From the NCBI GenBank assembly GCA_002405805.1, contig DHMN01000052.1:15676-22915 (forward strand): a stretch of DNA of 7,240 bases, written 5' to 3'. A program made the position numbers and the translations under genes. The stretch is from Cyanobacteria bacterium UBA4641 (GTDB taxonomy: Bacteria > Cyanobacteriota > Vampirovibrionia > Gastranaerophilales > Gastranaerophilaceae). Below are positions 1 through 6,109 of the stretch, in pieces (the stretch's first letter is position 1; each line of letters begins with the position of its first letter). The notes beneath the pieces are model-generated. The model was not told where the DNA came from. It saw only the letters and a program-made list of their open reading frames with translations, and searched no databases.

Positions 1-82
1 AACTTGTTTCAGCATCTCTAATAAAACATATTAGTCTTATGTGAAATTTGTAATATTAGAGACCCTGAAACGAGTTCAGGGT
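1..82. repeat. Palindromic element with 23-bp inverted arms, cut by the left edge
   Basis: Bases 1-23 and 54-76 are inverted copies of each other (20 of 23 positions pair), separated by about 30 bases of AT-rich DNA. The right arm also contains a tight hairpin: ACCCTGAA at 62-69 pairs perfectly with TTCAGGGT at 75-82 around a 5-base loop. The left arm probably has the same outer half beyond the window edge. The core resembles the CTGAA...TTCAG palindromes scattered between genes in many bacteria. It may be a small non-autonomous mobile element; no transposase is present. Confidence 0.6.
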
Positions 83-98
83 GACATTTAAGTGTTTT

Positions 99-171
99 GT
101 CTCTCCGGATGGGAGAGACAGAAATTGTTTTTGAGTGGAACACGAAAAATTTCAATTTCGAGTGAGGGTTC
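99..171 (+). repeat. 73-bp interspersed repeat, copy A
   Basis: This 73-base unit recurs without gaps as the reverse complement of 1417-1489, with 64 of 73 positions identical. It begins with a perfect hairpin: GTCTCTCC (99-106), loop GGATG, GGAGAGAC (112-119). A second, imperfect hairpin lies in its right half (CACGAAA against TTTCGAG). Two copies in opposite orientation bracket the lytic transglycosylase gene. No terminal repeat typical of a complete insertion sequence and no transposase is visible, so a dispersed intergenic palindrome or MITE-like unit is the best description. Confidence 0.75.
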
Positions 172-219
172 AGACATTGCAATTATCGTTCAACTTTACC
201 ACTGAAACCCCTCACCCTG

Positions 220-317
220 CCCTCTATCTCGGAGAGGGTAATACATACCGCATTTCTTCAGTCCTCAACTCTACTCGCGTTATGCATTGGTTCGACTAGT
301 GTTCCTCGGAGAGGGTA
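220..317 (+). repeat. C-rich hairpin and 13-bp direct repeat CTCGGAGAGGGTA
   Basis: CTCGGAGAGGGTA occurs at 228-240 and again at 305-317, 77 bases apart. The first copy forms a small hairpin with CCCTCT at 220-225 pairing with AGAGGG at 233-238. The sequence between copies shows no coding potential. It is probably another dispersed repeat family, perhaps a unit bounded by the two copies. A role in transcription is possible but not shown. Confidence 0.45.
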
Positions 318-411
318 TAAAATCATGCAATAATTGAAAAACACCATGCAAAAAATGCCCCAAAAATTAATCTTAATATTTTTTCAATTTTTCTCAAAAA
401 CTACCCAAAAC

Positions 412-439
412 TTGACAAAATTAACGTATATTTTACACT
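412..439 (+). promoter_or_regulatory. Candidate promoter of the transglycosylase gene (distal)
   Basis: TTGACA at 412-417 is a perfect -35 box, followed after 16 bases by TACACT (434-439), which matches the -10 consensus at four of six positions. A transcript would start near 446 and carry a leader of nearly 200 nt before the TTG start codon at 643. Confidence 0.5.
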
Positions 440-513
440 AATTAACAATTCATAAAATACGCACTATGAGAGCGTTTCAGGTGTTGCAAATTTTCAGAAT
501 AGCCAATTAGGGG

Positions 514-541
514 TTGAAATTTTAAATTTTTGTAATACTAT
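514..541 (+). promoter_or_regulatory. Second candidate promoter of the transglycosylase gene (proximal)
   Basis: TTGAAA (514-519) and TACTAT (536-541) are separated by 16 bases. Transcription would start near 548 and give a leader of about 95 nt. In such a leader an AAAGGAG ribosome-binding-like sequence (560-566) is not followed by any ATG, GTG or TTG at a usable distance. The match is moderate, so this is an alternative or addition to the distal promoter. Confidence 0.35.
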
Positions 542-642
542 AGGTACATAAACATATTCAAAGGAGACGAAAATCTTATCAAAAAGTAAGAACAAAAAGT
601 AGTCTTTGGCGAATTTTCAATTTACAACTAGAGGATTACATT

Positions 643-1332
643 TTGAGAAAATTATTACTATTCACTATTGCACTAGTGTTCTTTTTGTGTGCACCTGTGC
701 AAGCAGCCAATGTTAGTACAGTCAAGGCAGCGATAGTAAAACATTCTATCGAAATGGGCGTAGACCCGGCAATCACGTTAAGTATTGCCAAAACAGAATC
801 AGGTTACAGACACGAAGCAAGAAGCTCACACGGAGCTGTAGGTGTCTTCCAACTGATGCCTTCAACCGCAAGAAGAATGGGCTTGAACCCTTATTCACTT
901 GATGACAACATCAAAGGCGGTATTATGTATTACAAATCTATGTACAAGATGTTTGGTTCAGTAGAACTTGCACTTGCAGCATACAATGCAGGTCCTGCAA
1001 ACGTAAAAAAATACCGTGCAGTTCCTCCATTTGGCGAAACAAGAAGATTTGTAGCAAAGATTATGACCGATTACAATCACCTAAAGGCTCATCCTGACCC
1101 GGCAATGATTGCAGCAAGAAAAGGTTATCCGACAATTGCTCAAAAATCACCGGCAGTTATCTCATCAGGAGCAAAAGGAATTGCTAAGTCTCCTGCAGTG
1201 ATTGCAAAAACACCGGTCAAGGCTGCTCCACTTCCAATGGCAAGAATCGAACAATCAAGAAGTTTGAATGTTGAATTGCTAAAAGGCAGACCAATGGAAA
1301 TGGATGTAAAATCACAATCAGTAGCTATATAG
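643..1332 (+). CDS. Secreted lytic transglycosylase (SLT domain)
   Basis: This is a 229-residue exported murein hydrolase that would cleave the MurNAc-GlcNAc bond in peptidoglycan, leaving 1,6-anhydro ends. Residues 1-21 form a signal peptide (MRK, a hydrophobic run, then VQA before the likely cut). The catalytic domain spans about 25-145 and has the family landmarks: KTESGY with catalytic Glu52, GVFQLMP (67-73), AYNAGP (113-118) and GETRRFV (131-137). The tail (about 155-229) is a low-complexity Ala/Pro/Lys linker with KSPAVI at 168-173 and again at 182-187. No LysM or other known wall-binding domain is seen in it. The start is TTG, supported by GAGG at 631-634 eight bases upstream and by the signal peptide beginning there. 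The gene is monocistronic, with a hairpin just downstream. Function is sure at family level; the tail's role is unknown. Confidence 0.92.
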   Translation: MRKLLLFTIALVFFLCAPVQAANVSTVKAAIVKHSIEMGVDPAITLSIAKTESGYRHEARSSHGAVGVFQLMPSTARRMGLNPYSLDDNIKGGIMYYKSMYKMFGSVELALAAYNAGPANVKKYRAVPPFGETRRFVAKIMTDYNHLKAHPDPAMIAARKGYPTIAQKSPAVISSGAKGIAKSPAVIAKTPVKAAPLPMARIEQSRSLNVELLKGRPMEMDVKSQSVAI

Positions 1333-1355
1333 TTTTTGGTTATGAAAGTTGATAC

Positions 1356-1397
1356 AAGTGGTCGGAAATTCAAAATTGAATTTCCGACCGCTTTATA
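1356..1397 (+). terminator. Terminator of the transglycosylase gene
   Basis: A long hairpin begins 23 bases after the stop codon. The arm at 1356-1371 pairs with 1378-1393 along 16 positions, with one G-U wobble, around a six-base loop. The T-rich run after it is short (CTTTATAT), so termination is probably mainly due to the very stable stem. The near-perfect symmetry could also stop minus-strand transcripts coming from the glycosyltransferase side. Confidence 0.75.
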
Positions 1398-1416
1398 TAT
1401 TCAATTACACATTCTC

Positions 1417-1489
1417 GAACCCCCACTCGAAATTATAGTTTTTCGAGTTCCTCTCAAATACAATTTCGGTCTCTCCCATCCTGAGAGAC
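1417..1489 (-). repeat. 73-bp interspersed repeat, copy B (inverted)
   Basis: The reverse complement of this segment matches 99-171 at 64 of 73 positions without gaps. The hairpin at its right end (1469-1489) keeps the stem arms GTCTCTC and GAGAGAC. One inner pair of copy A is lost in copy B (C to A). The right-half hairpin is better preserved here, with CTCGAAA pairing perfectly with TTTCGAG. An 85-codon open frame on the plus strand crosses this repeat and is not considered a gene. Confidence 0.75.
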
Positions 1490-1560
1490 GAATAAATTTA
1501 TGTAAAATTTGTATAAGTTCAATATTCTGTTCCTACCCAAAATTTCAAAACAACACATTT

Positions 1561-2409
1561 CTACAATTTTCCAAATTTTATTATATTAAATAAAATATAT
1601 TGTTTTCGTACACCTTTTTTGCGAATCTTAAATACCGTCAATCCAAATAATTTTACCCTATAACAATCTGGCTTGTGAGCCGATATATCAATATTATGCT
1701 CTTCAATAAATTTCTGAGCTTTATCATGTGCGTAAACACTGTCAGCAAGACTTTTTTCATCCTTTTGAGTAACTAAAGAATCATTTCTGCGCCAATAATA
1801 GTAATAAGTATCAGGTACTGTTACCATTTTACCGAAATAGAATAGAGCTTGAGGAGTAAAAATACAATCTTCAAAAATAACGCCTTCTTCAAATTTTAGC
1901 CCTGTCTCTTTTAATTTTGAACTCTTGTATATTTTATTCCATACATAAGATTTTTCCGGCGAATCACACAATTCAAATTTTAAATTTATATCACTTGTCA
2001 CTGTTTCTTGCTCAAAACTTAAAAACTTTCTGCGATTAAACCTATGCAATCGGATAATCCCCCCTACCGCAATTTCTGCCTCATTTTGAATTGCCGAATT
2101 ATACAATTTTTCAAAATAATCTTTACTAACCCAGTCATCAGAATCTACAAATCCGATAAATTGACCCTTTGCAATATCTATACCTTTGTTACGTGTGGCT
2201 GATAGCCCTGAATTTTCTTGATTAATTATAACAATTCTATCATCTCGTCTTCCATATTCATTTAAAATTTCAAGAGAACCATCGGTTGAGCCATCATTTA
2301 TACAAATAATTTCGATATCATTTAGGGTTTGATTCACCAAACTATCAAGACACCTTTTTAAATATTTTTCCACATTATATATCGGCACAATTATTGAAAC
2401 TTTTATCAT
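1561..2409 (-). CDS. Family 2 glycosyltransferase (GT-A fold)
   Basis: This 282-residue protein probably transfers a sugar from a nucleotide donor to a surface polysaccharide, lipopolysaccharide or glycoprotein acceptor at the cytoplasmic face of the membrane. Visible GT2 landmarks are the N-terminal strand KVSIIVPIYN (3-12), the nucleotide-binding NDGSTDGS (38-45), SGLSATRNKG (67-76), the metal-binding DSDD (89-92) and a FED segment (179-181) in the position of the catalytic base. A tyrosine-rich YYYYW follows at 202-206. The C-terminus (about 250-282, with KLFGLTVFKIRKKG and YILFNIIKFGKL) resembles the short LFG-type tail repeat seen in many capsule and LPS glycosyltransferases. No membrane segment is seen. 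The ATG start is supported by AAGGAG on the minus strand (2415-2420), five bases away. The gene stands alone, with a strong promoter overlapped by an operator. Donor and acceptor cannot be told from sequence. Confidence 0.88.
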   Translation of the reverse strand: MIKVSIIVPIYNVEKYLKRCLDSLVNQTLNDIEIICINDGSTDGSLEILNEYGRRDDRIVIINQENSGLSATRNKGIDIAKGQFIGFVDSDDWVSKDYFEKLYNSAIQNEAEIAVGGIIRLHRFNRRKFLSFEQETVTSDINLKFELCDSPEKSYVWNKIYKSSKLKETGLKFEEGVIFEDCIFTPQALFYFGKMVTVPDTYYYYWRRNDSLVTQKDEKSLADSVYAHDKAQKFIEEHNIDISAHKPDCYRVKLFGLTVFKIRKKGVRKQYILFNIIKFGKL

Positions 2410-2467
2410 TAAAACTCCTTTTGCTTGTCAATGTAATAAATATTATTTTTTTAAATAATTCAAAGTA

Positions 2468-2490
2468 ATACATGTATATTATACATGTAT
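2468..2490. promoter_or_regulatory. Tandem palindromic operator, two ATACATGTAT sites
   Basis: The perfect 10-bp palindrome ATACATGTAT occurs at 2468-2477 and again at 2481-2490, separated by ATT, so the two centres are 13 bp apart. I saw no other copy in this window. The sites flank the -10 box of the glycosyltransferase promoter and lie 89 bp upstream of the XRE regulator's start. Small XRE regulators commonly bind such dyads near their own gene, so the neighbouring regulator is the natural candidate ligand. That pairing is inference. Confidence 0.65.
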
Positions 2491-2505
2491 AGCTTTTAAT
2501 TTCAA
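2478..2505 (-). promoter_or_regulatory. Strong promoter of the glycosyltransferase gene
   Basis: Read on the minus strand, TTGAAA (2505-2500) and a perfect TATAAT (2483-2478) are separated by 16 bases. Transcription should start near 2471, giving a leader of about 60 nt. The -10 box lies between and partly inside two identical palindromes (2468-2490), an arrangement that fits repression by a protein bound there. Confidence 0.65.
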
Positions 2506-2542
2506 TTAAATTTTACAAGCATTAATTTGTTATTGCTTAAAA

Positions 2543-2569
2543 CCTTAAAAGCTAGAATAAGTTTTAAGG
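2543..2569 (+). promoter_or_regulatory. Inverted repeat covering the XRE gene's ribosome-binding site
   Basis: CCTTAAAA (2543-2550) pairs perfectly with TTTTAAGG (2562-2569) over an 11-base loop. The right arm overlaps the AAGGA Shine-Dalgarno site (2566-2570), which lies eight bases before the ATG. A shifted alternative pairs CTTAAAAC (2536-2543) with GTTTTAAG (2561-2568). If transcription starts upstream of 2536, the hairpin would hide the ribosome site. If the weak -10 TAGAAT (2553-2558) is used, the dyad would instead act as DNA, for example as an autoregulatory operator. Confidence 0.45.
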
Positions 2570-2578
2570 AAAAAAATT

Positions 2579-2905
2579 ATGAATTTAAAAGAAAATCTTG
2601 GCAAAAATATCCAAAAGTACAGAAAATTAAATAACATGACTCAAGAAAAACTTGCAGAATATGTTGACGTCGATATTAATAGTATTAGCTCTGTAGAACG
2701 AGGAAAATTTTTCCCATCCCCAGACAACCTTCTAAAAATTGCAGAAGCACTAAAAATTTCCCTATCCGACCTTTTTACTTTTTCTGAAACCCTGACTGTC
2801 GAAGATTATTCAAACGAAATCGCCACAAATTTGGAATTAATTAAGAAAGATAAAACAAAATTGTGCGCCGTAAACGCTTTTATAAAAAGCATTTTGACCC
2901 CATAA
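2579..2905 (+). CDS. XRE-family helix-turn-helix transcriptional regulator
   Basis: This is a 108-residue DNA-binding protein of the Cro/C1 (HTH_3) family. The five-helix domain covers about residues 7-66. Typical positions are NIQKYRKLNNMTQEKLAEYV, then the recognition region around DINSISSVERGKFFPSP, and the closing helix LLKIAEALKISLSDLF. The remaining 40 residues (about 68-108) are helical-looking and may serve dimerisation; no ligand-binding or peptidase domain follows. The ATG has AAGGA eight bases upstream. The gene is divergent from the glycosyltransferase, and the gap of about 170 bp contains a double palindrome over the glycosyltransferase -10 box. The protein is therefore inferred to repress that gene and possibly itself. 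Its inducing signal cannot be seen. Confidence 0.9.
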   Translation: MNLKENLGKNIQKYRKLNNMTQEKLAEYVDVDINSISSVERGKFFPSPDNLLKIAEALKISLSDLFTFSETLTVEDYSNEIATNLELIKKDKTKLCAVNAFIKSILTP

Positions 2906-3027
2906 CCCATTCAAAAATTTTTCATAATTTTTGTGAAAATTTATTATTCGACTTACTGTTAATATTTGTAAAATTATTCAGCAGAACTAGTTAAATAGTA
3001 TTATATTTTTTACCCATTTGTGGTATA

Positions 3028-3033
3028 TATAAT
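3028..3033 (+). promoter_or_regulatory. Possible -10 box of the branching enzyme gene
   Basis: TATAAT lies 52 bases before the ATG, implying a start near 3040. No good -35 box is found at the usual distance, so this site is uncertain in such AT-rich DNA. A 10-bp direct repeat ATTCAGCAGA brackets the region (2976-2985 and 3063-3072). Confidence 0.3.
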
Positions 3034-3084
3034 TTGTACATAAATGAATTATATTTATTATAATTCAGCAGATTGGAGGAAAAA

Positions 3085-4809
3085 ATGACAGTAGGTCAAT
3101 TCGTTTTTATGTTACACAGTCACCTTCCTTACTACAGAAAAGCGGGGATGTGGCCATTCGGTGAGGAAAACCTATATGAATGTATGGCAGAAACATACGT
3201 TCCGCTATTGAACGCAATTTCAGAATTATATGACGAAGGTATTAAAGCTAAATTGACTGTCGGAATTACTCCAATTTTGGCAGAACAATTGAATGATGAA
3301 CACCTAAAACGCGGTTTTGTTGAATACTTGGATTCAAGAATTAAAAGTGTTTCAAAGGATTTGGACAGATATCCTGATGAAAAAGTTCCTCATTCTCAAC
3401 ACTTGAAATACTTGGCAAAATACTATTTTGACTGGTTTAACAATATCAAAAATTCATTCGTAAACAAATATAATATGGATTTAATTGCAGCTTTCAAAAA
3501 ATATCAAGATTTGGGCTGTGTCGAAATCACTACATCCGGAGCTACTCACGGATTTTCACCATTGTTGGCAACAGATAACAACTTGAATGCACAGTTCAAA
3601 GTTGGTTCTGATACAACTAAAAAATTCTTTGGCAAAAAGGCTAAAGGTTGCTGGTTGCCTGAATGTGCATACCGTCAAGGTTATGAATTTGTAGGCAAAG
3701 ACGGACAAAAACACTGGAGACCTGCAATTGAGGTAACTCTTCAAAATAACGACATTGAATATTTCTTCACAGAATCTCACGTTATCGAAGGTGGAAACTC
3801 AATCGGTTGCCGTCGTGTAGTTGGTGTTTACGGAAACATTGAATACATTCCGCTACCTGAGCGCGAACCAACCGGTTATGATACTTATTCAGCATACTGG
3901 TTGCCTGATGCACAAGTTGCAGTAATGGGCAGAAACGACAGAGCAGGTTATCAAGTTTGGTCAGCTGCTGATGGATACCCTGGGGATGGCTGTTTCAGAG
4001 AATTTCACAAAAAAGATGATAAATCAGGTATGAATTACTGGAGAATCACTTCCCCTACAACAGATTTGGGTGACAAAATGTTGTATGACCCTGTAATCGC
4101 ATTAAACAAAATTAATGAAAACTCAGACCACTACACAACAATGCTTTACCACTTGTTGAATGATTACAAAAACTCTCACAACGGTAAAGAAGGCTTGATT
4201 ATGGTATCATTTGATACTGAATTGTTCGGTCACTGGTGGTTTGAAGGTATTGAATTTATCAAACAAGTTATTAAGAAATTCAATCAATACCTTCCTGAAG
4301 TTGAACGTATGACAGCAGGCGAATACTTGCATGCTCATCCACCGACAGAAGCTATCCAAATCCCTGAATCTTCTTGGGGACAAGGTGGTCACTTCTATGT
4401 ATGGAACAACCATTTAACAGAATGGATGTGGCCAATTATCCACTCTTGCGAAAAACGTATCACATCAATTGCGGATAAATATCCAAATATTCCTGATGAT
4501 AAGTTATTACATAGAGCGTTAAATCAATTGGCTAGAGAAAATCTGTTATTGCAAAGTTCAGATTGGCCGTTCTTGATTACAACATGGCAGGCTAAAGATT
4601 ACGCAACAGACAGATTCAGAGAACATGTTGACAGATTTGAACTTATCGCAGACATGATTGAAAGCGGTAACATTGATGAAACTGAATTGAGCGGAATTGA
4701 AAGTATTGATAACTGCTTTGCAGATATTGATTACAGAGTTTACCAATCAATTGAAGAAGGTGTAATTCCTCAACAATCAAAGAAATTAGCACCTTTGTAT
4801 AAAGATTAA
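3085..4809 (+). CDS. GH57 1,4-alpha-glucan branching enzyme (DUF1957 type)
   Basis: This 574-residue cytoplasmic enzyme should cut alpha-1,4 chains and rejoin the pieces in alpha-1,6 linkage during glycogen or storage-glucan synthesis (EC 2.4.1.18 by family). GH57 landmarks in order are HSHLPYYR (11-18), TSGATHGF (150-157), WLPECAYR with the nucleophile Glu193 (190-197), SFDTELFGHWWFEG with the acid Asp377 (375-388), and QSSDWPF near 490. The beta/alpha barrel is followed by the helical DUF1957 C-terminal part. The length fits the bacterial branching enzymes of this family. The start is placed at the ATG at 3085 because GGAGG at 3075-3079 lies five bases before it. A TTG four codons upstream in frame is part of the ribosome-binding region and is rejected. 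No glg neighbours are present. A 4-alpha-glucanotransferase or amylase activity is less likely. Confidence 0.9.
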   Translation: MTVGQFVFMLHSHLPYYRKAGMWPFGEENLYECMAETYVPLLNAISELYDEGIKAKLTVGITPILAEQLNDEHLKRGFVEYLDSRIKSVSKDLDRYPDEKVPHSQHLKYLAKYYFDWFNNIKNSFVNKYNMDLIAAFKKYQDLGCVEITTSGATHGFSPLLATDNNLNAQFKVGSDTTKKFFGKKAKGCWLPECAYRQGYEFVGKDGQKHWRPAIEVTLQNNDIEYFFTESHVIEGGNSIGCRRVVGVYGNIEYIPLPEREPTGYDTYSAYWLPDAQVAVMGRNDRAGYQVWSAADGYPGDGCFREFHKKDDKSGMNYWRITSPTTDLGDKMLYDPVIALNKINENSDHYTTMLYHLLNDYKNSHNGKEGLIMVSFDTELFGHWWFEGIEFIKQVIKKFNQYLPEVERMTAGEYLHAHPPTEAIQIPESSWGQGGHFYVWNNHLTEWMWPIIHSCEKRITSIADKYPNIPDDKLLHRALNQLARENLLLQSSDWPFLITTWQAKDYATDRFREHVDRFELIADMIESGNIDETELSGIESIDNCFADIDYRVYQSIEEGVIPQQSKKLAPLYKD

Positions 4810-4834
4810 TTATATTTTTTACAATTCATTTTAC

Positions 4835-4863
4835 AAGCCTTGGCAATAGTGTCGAGGCTTTTT
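4835..4863 (+). terminator. Terminator of the branching enzyme gene
   Basis: AAGCCTTG (4835-4842) pairs with CGAGGCTT (4853-4860), with one U-G wobble, around a ten-base loop, and a run of five T follows (4859-4863). It lies in the 52-bp gap between convergent genes, and its T-run touches the stop codon of the minus-strand gene. On the minus strand the downstream T-tract is poor, so its effect there is doubtful. Confidence 0.7.
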
Positions 4864-5710
4864 ATTTTGCCTGCATAAAATTTCGAGCCTTGTTTTGAAA
4901 AACAAGTTGCGGAAACTTTTCTCGAAACTCTTCAATATCAGCTTTAGTTAAATGCAAACTGTCACGAGGTCGAATATCAATAGCATCATCTTTGCCGATA
5001 TTAAAGAATTTTCGCCCAATCGTTTTGTACTTTAATATTGCATTAGGGGCAAAATCTGCAATACCTAGCCAAGTATCAACAACAATATCCTTTGCCGAAA
5101 GTTCTCCGGCTTGCACCTTTTTGTCATCAGGGGAAAATATACATATCACATGGTCGATTATTGAACGATGACCTGACTTATCTCTTTTGTATAGAGTTGC
5201 AAGAGTTGCATTTTTTATTCCGTTTAATTTCAAGACTAGTTCGGATAAAATAGAATCCTCAAAACAATTTCCAAGTTTTTCATTGGTCATTTGGGTTAAA
5301 AGGTCTTTCAAATACTTATTTTCATCATTATATGAATTATTATACCCACGGCGGAAATTCCACAATTTGAAAATATTTTCTTTTATCTTTATTGCTGTAT
5401 TAATTGTCTTTTGCTCTTCCTGTGGCTTGCGTAGAATATCCAAATGTAAAAGCATTTTACCTAGAAACGAAGTGTCATGGAAGGTACTATACACCTGAGG
5501 AATGGAAGATATAATATCATCTATTTCAGTAAAAGTTTTGGGTAATTGCTTGCAATATTCGTTTTTCTGCAAGAATTTTGCACACATTGGCTGCATTTTT
5601 GTCAATGAAAAATGTGGAAATTCAGTATTCACAGTGTGAACAACCCACTGCGCATCTCTGATTTGAGGACATCTTGAAGTAAAAGAAATGTTATTACGTT
5701 GAATTTCCAT
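4862..5710 (-). CDS. Unknown protein with papain/transglutaminase-like Cys-His-Asp motif
   Basis: I do not recognise a named family. The product is 282 residues from the ATG at 5710. A GTG 12 codons upstream (5746) would add a hydrophobic stretch, but neither start has a clear ribosome site, so ATG is preferred. Numbering from the ATG, the C-terminal half has GNCFE with Cys149, DHVICIF with His187, and VVDTWLG with Asp212 and Trp214. This order and spacing match the Cys-His-Asp triads of papain- and transglutaminase-fold proteins, including secreted effector-like enzymes with GNC...H...DPW patterns. The N-terminal half has no motif I can name and includes a helical Lys-rich region (about 95-150). 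No signal peptide follows from the ATG start. A protease, deamidase or acyltransferase role is possible but unproven. Confidence 0.75.
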   Translation of the reverse strand: MEIQRNNISFTSRCPQIRDAQWVVHTVNTEFPHFSLTKMQPMCAKFLQKNEYCKQLPKTFTEIDDIISSIPQVYSTFHDTSFLGKMLLHLDILRKPQEEQKTINTAIKIKENIFKLWNFRRGYNNSYNDENKYLKDLLTQMTNEKLGNCFEDSILSELVLKLNGIKNATLATLYKRDKSGHRSIIDHVICIFSPDDKKVQAGELSAKDIVVDTWLGIADFAPNAILKYKTIGRKFFNIGKDDAIDIRPRDSLHLTKADIEEFREKFPQLVFQNKARNFMQAK

Positions 5711-5795
5711 AATTGCATAAACGAGCGTAAAAGATAATATTGCCACTAAAAATAGCGATATTTACACTTTTTAATAAATAAATTAGAAAAAACTC

Positions 5796-5823
5796 TTGCA
5801 ATTTATTTTTTAGCATATATAAT
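5796..5823 (+). promoter_or_regulatory. Promoter of tRNA-Asp
   Basis: TTGCAA (5796-5801) and a perfect TATAAT (5818-5823) are separated by 16 bases. Transcription should start near 5830, about 16 bases before the mature tRNA end, which is typical of a single tRNA unit. Confidence 0.75.
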
Positions 5824-5845
5824 AAAGAAGTAACCAATACGAAAT

Positions 5846-5923
5846 GGGAGCGTAGCTCAGTTTGGTTAGAGCGCATGCCTGTCACGCATGAGGTCGCGAG
5901 TTCGAGCCTCGTCGTTCCCGCCA
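5846..5923 (+). tRNA. tRNA-Asp (GUC anticodon)
   Basis: The full cloverleaf can be drawn. The acceptor stem GGGAGCG pairs with CGTTCCC (one G-U). The D-arm is GCTC/GAGC, and the anticodon stem is CATGC/GCATG around loop CTGTCAC, with anticodon GTC at 5881-5883. The T-arm is GCGAG/CTCGT around TTCGAGC. The discriminator base G is followed by an encoded CCA. It reads Asp codons GAC and GAT. It is a single-gene unit with its own promoter and terminator. Its 3' end is a classic integration site, and accessory-looking DNA follows. An open frame antisense to it is not a gene. Confidence 0.97.
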
Positions 5924-5927
5924 TTTT

Positions 5928-5953
5928 AAGAGACTTTTAATAGTCTCTTTTTT
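5928..5953 (+). terminator. Terminator of tRNA-Asp
   Basis: A perfect 8-bp stem, AAGAGACT (5928-5935) with AGTCTCTT (5942-5949), with a six-base loop and six T (5948-5953), directly follows the CCA end of the tRNA. Confidence 0.9.
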
Positions 5954-6050
5954 AGTGCAAATTTTCTGTGTGTAATATGTGGGTAATGAAAAATTCAAAA
6001 CTTAAACGCAAGGATGTGAAACTTAAAAACAGATATGTGAATCCAAAACT

Positions 6051-6073
6051 AAAAAGCTCCTATTAGGAGCTTT
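6051..6073 (-). terminator. Rho-independent terminator, best read on the minus strand
   Basis: AAAGCTCC (6053-6060) pairs perfectly with GGAGCTTT (6066-6073) over loop TATTA. On the minus strand the stem is followed by TTTTT (6055-6051), a good terminator. On the plus strand the T-run is only three long. No minus-strand gene lies immediately to its right, so it may be left from a lost gene, or it may stop antisense transcription towards the tRNA. Confidence 0.6.
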
Positions 6074-6109
6074 CAGTATCTTGTGTATATGTACTTAAAA
6101 TATTTATAA

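Larger units (their letters stand above)
1..642. other. Gene-free leader region with stacked intergenic repeats
   Basis: No convincing coding sequence is seen in this stretch on either strand. From left to right it holds a palindromic element running in from outside the window (1-82), one copy of a 73-bp repeat (99-171), a C-rich stretch with two copies of CTCGGAGAGGGTA (228-240 and 305-317), an A/T-rich stretch without recognisable structure (318-411), and one or two promoters with a long leader for the transglycosylase gene (412-642). The repeats are more GC-rich than the surrounding DNA, which suggests dispersed intergenic elements. Confidence 0.7.

Noticed and set aside
1336..1593. 85-codon plus-strand frame after the transglycosylase
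   Set aside because: It covers the terminator hairpin and the 73-bp repeat, runs into the end of the glycosyltransferase, and has no family-like features.
2976..3072. 10-bp direct repeat ATTCAGCAGA before the branching enzyme gene
   Set aside because: The two short copies have no partner structure or clear relation to promoter boxes; chance is likely.
3073..3084. TTG start four codons upstream for the branching enzyme
   Set aside because: The TTG immediately abuts and its codons include the GGAGG ribosome site that serves the ATG at 3085; homologues begin close to that ATG.
5187..5498. 103-codon plus-strand frame with a lipoprotein-like hydrophobic stretch
   Set aside because: It lies entirely antisense to the 4862-5710 gene, whose motif-bearing frame is clearly the better one.
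5694..5924. 76-codon minus-strand open frame across the tRNA
   Set aside because: Its RLELATSCVTGMRSNQTELR-like part is the antisense reading of tRNA-Asp, a common false gene. The frame ends inside the start of the neighbouring real gene.
5986..6066. 26-codon Lys/Arg-rich frame after the tRNA terminator
   Set aside because: It has no good ribosome site, its composition is what AT-rich DNA gives by chance, and it stops inside the hairpin at 6053-6073.
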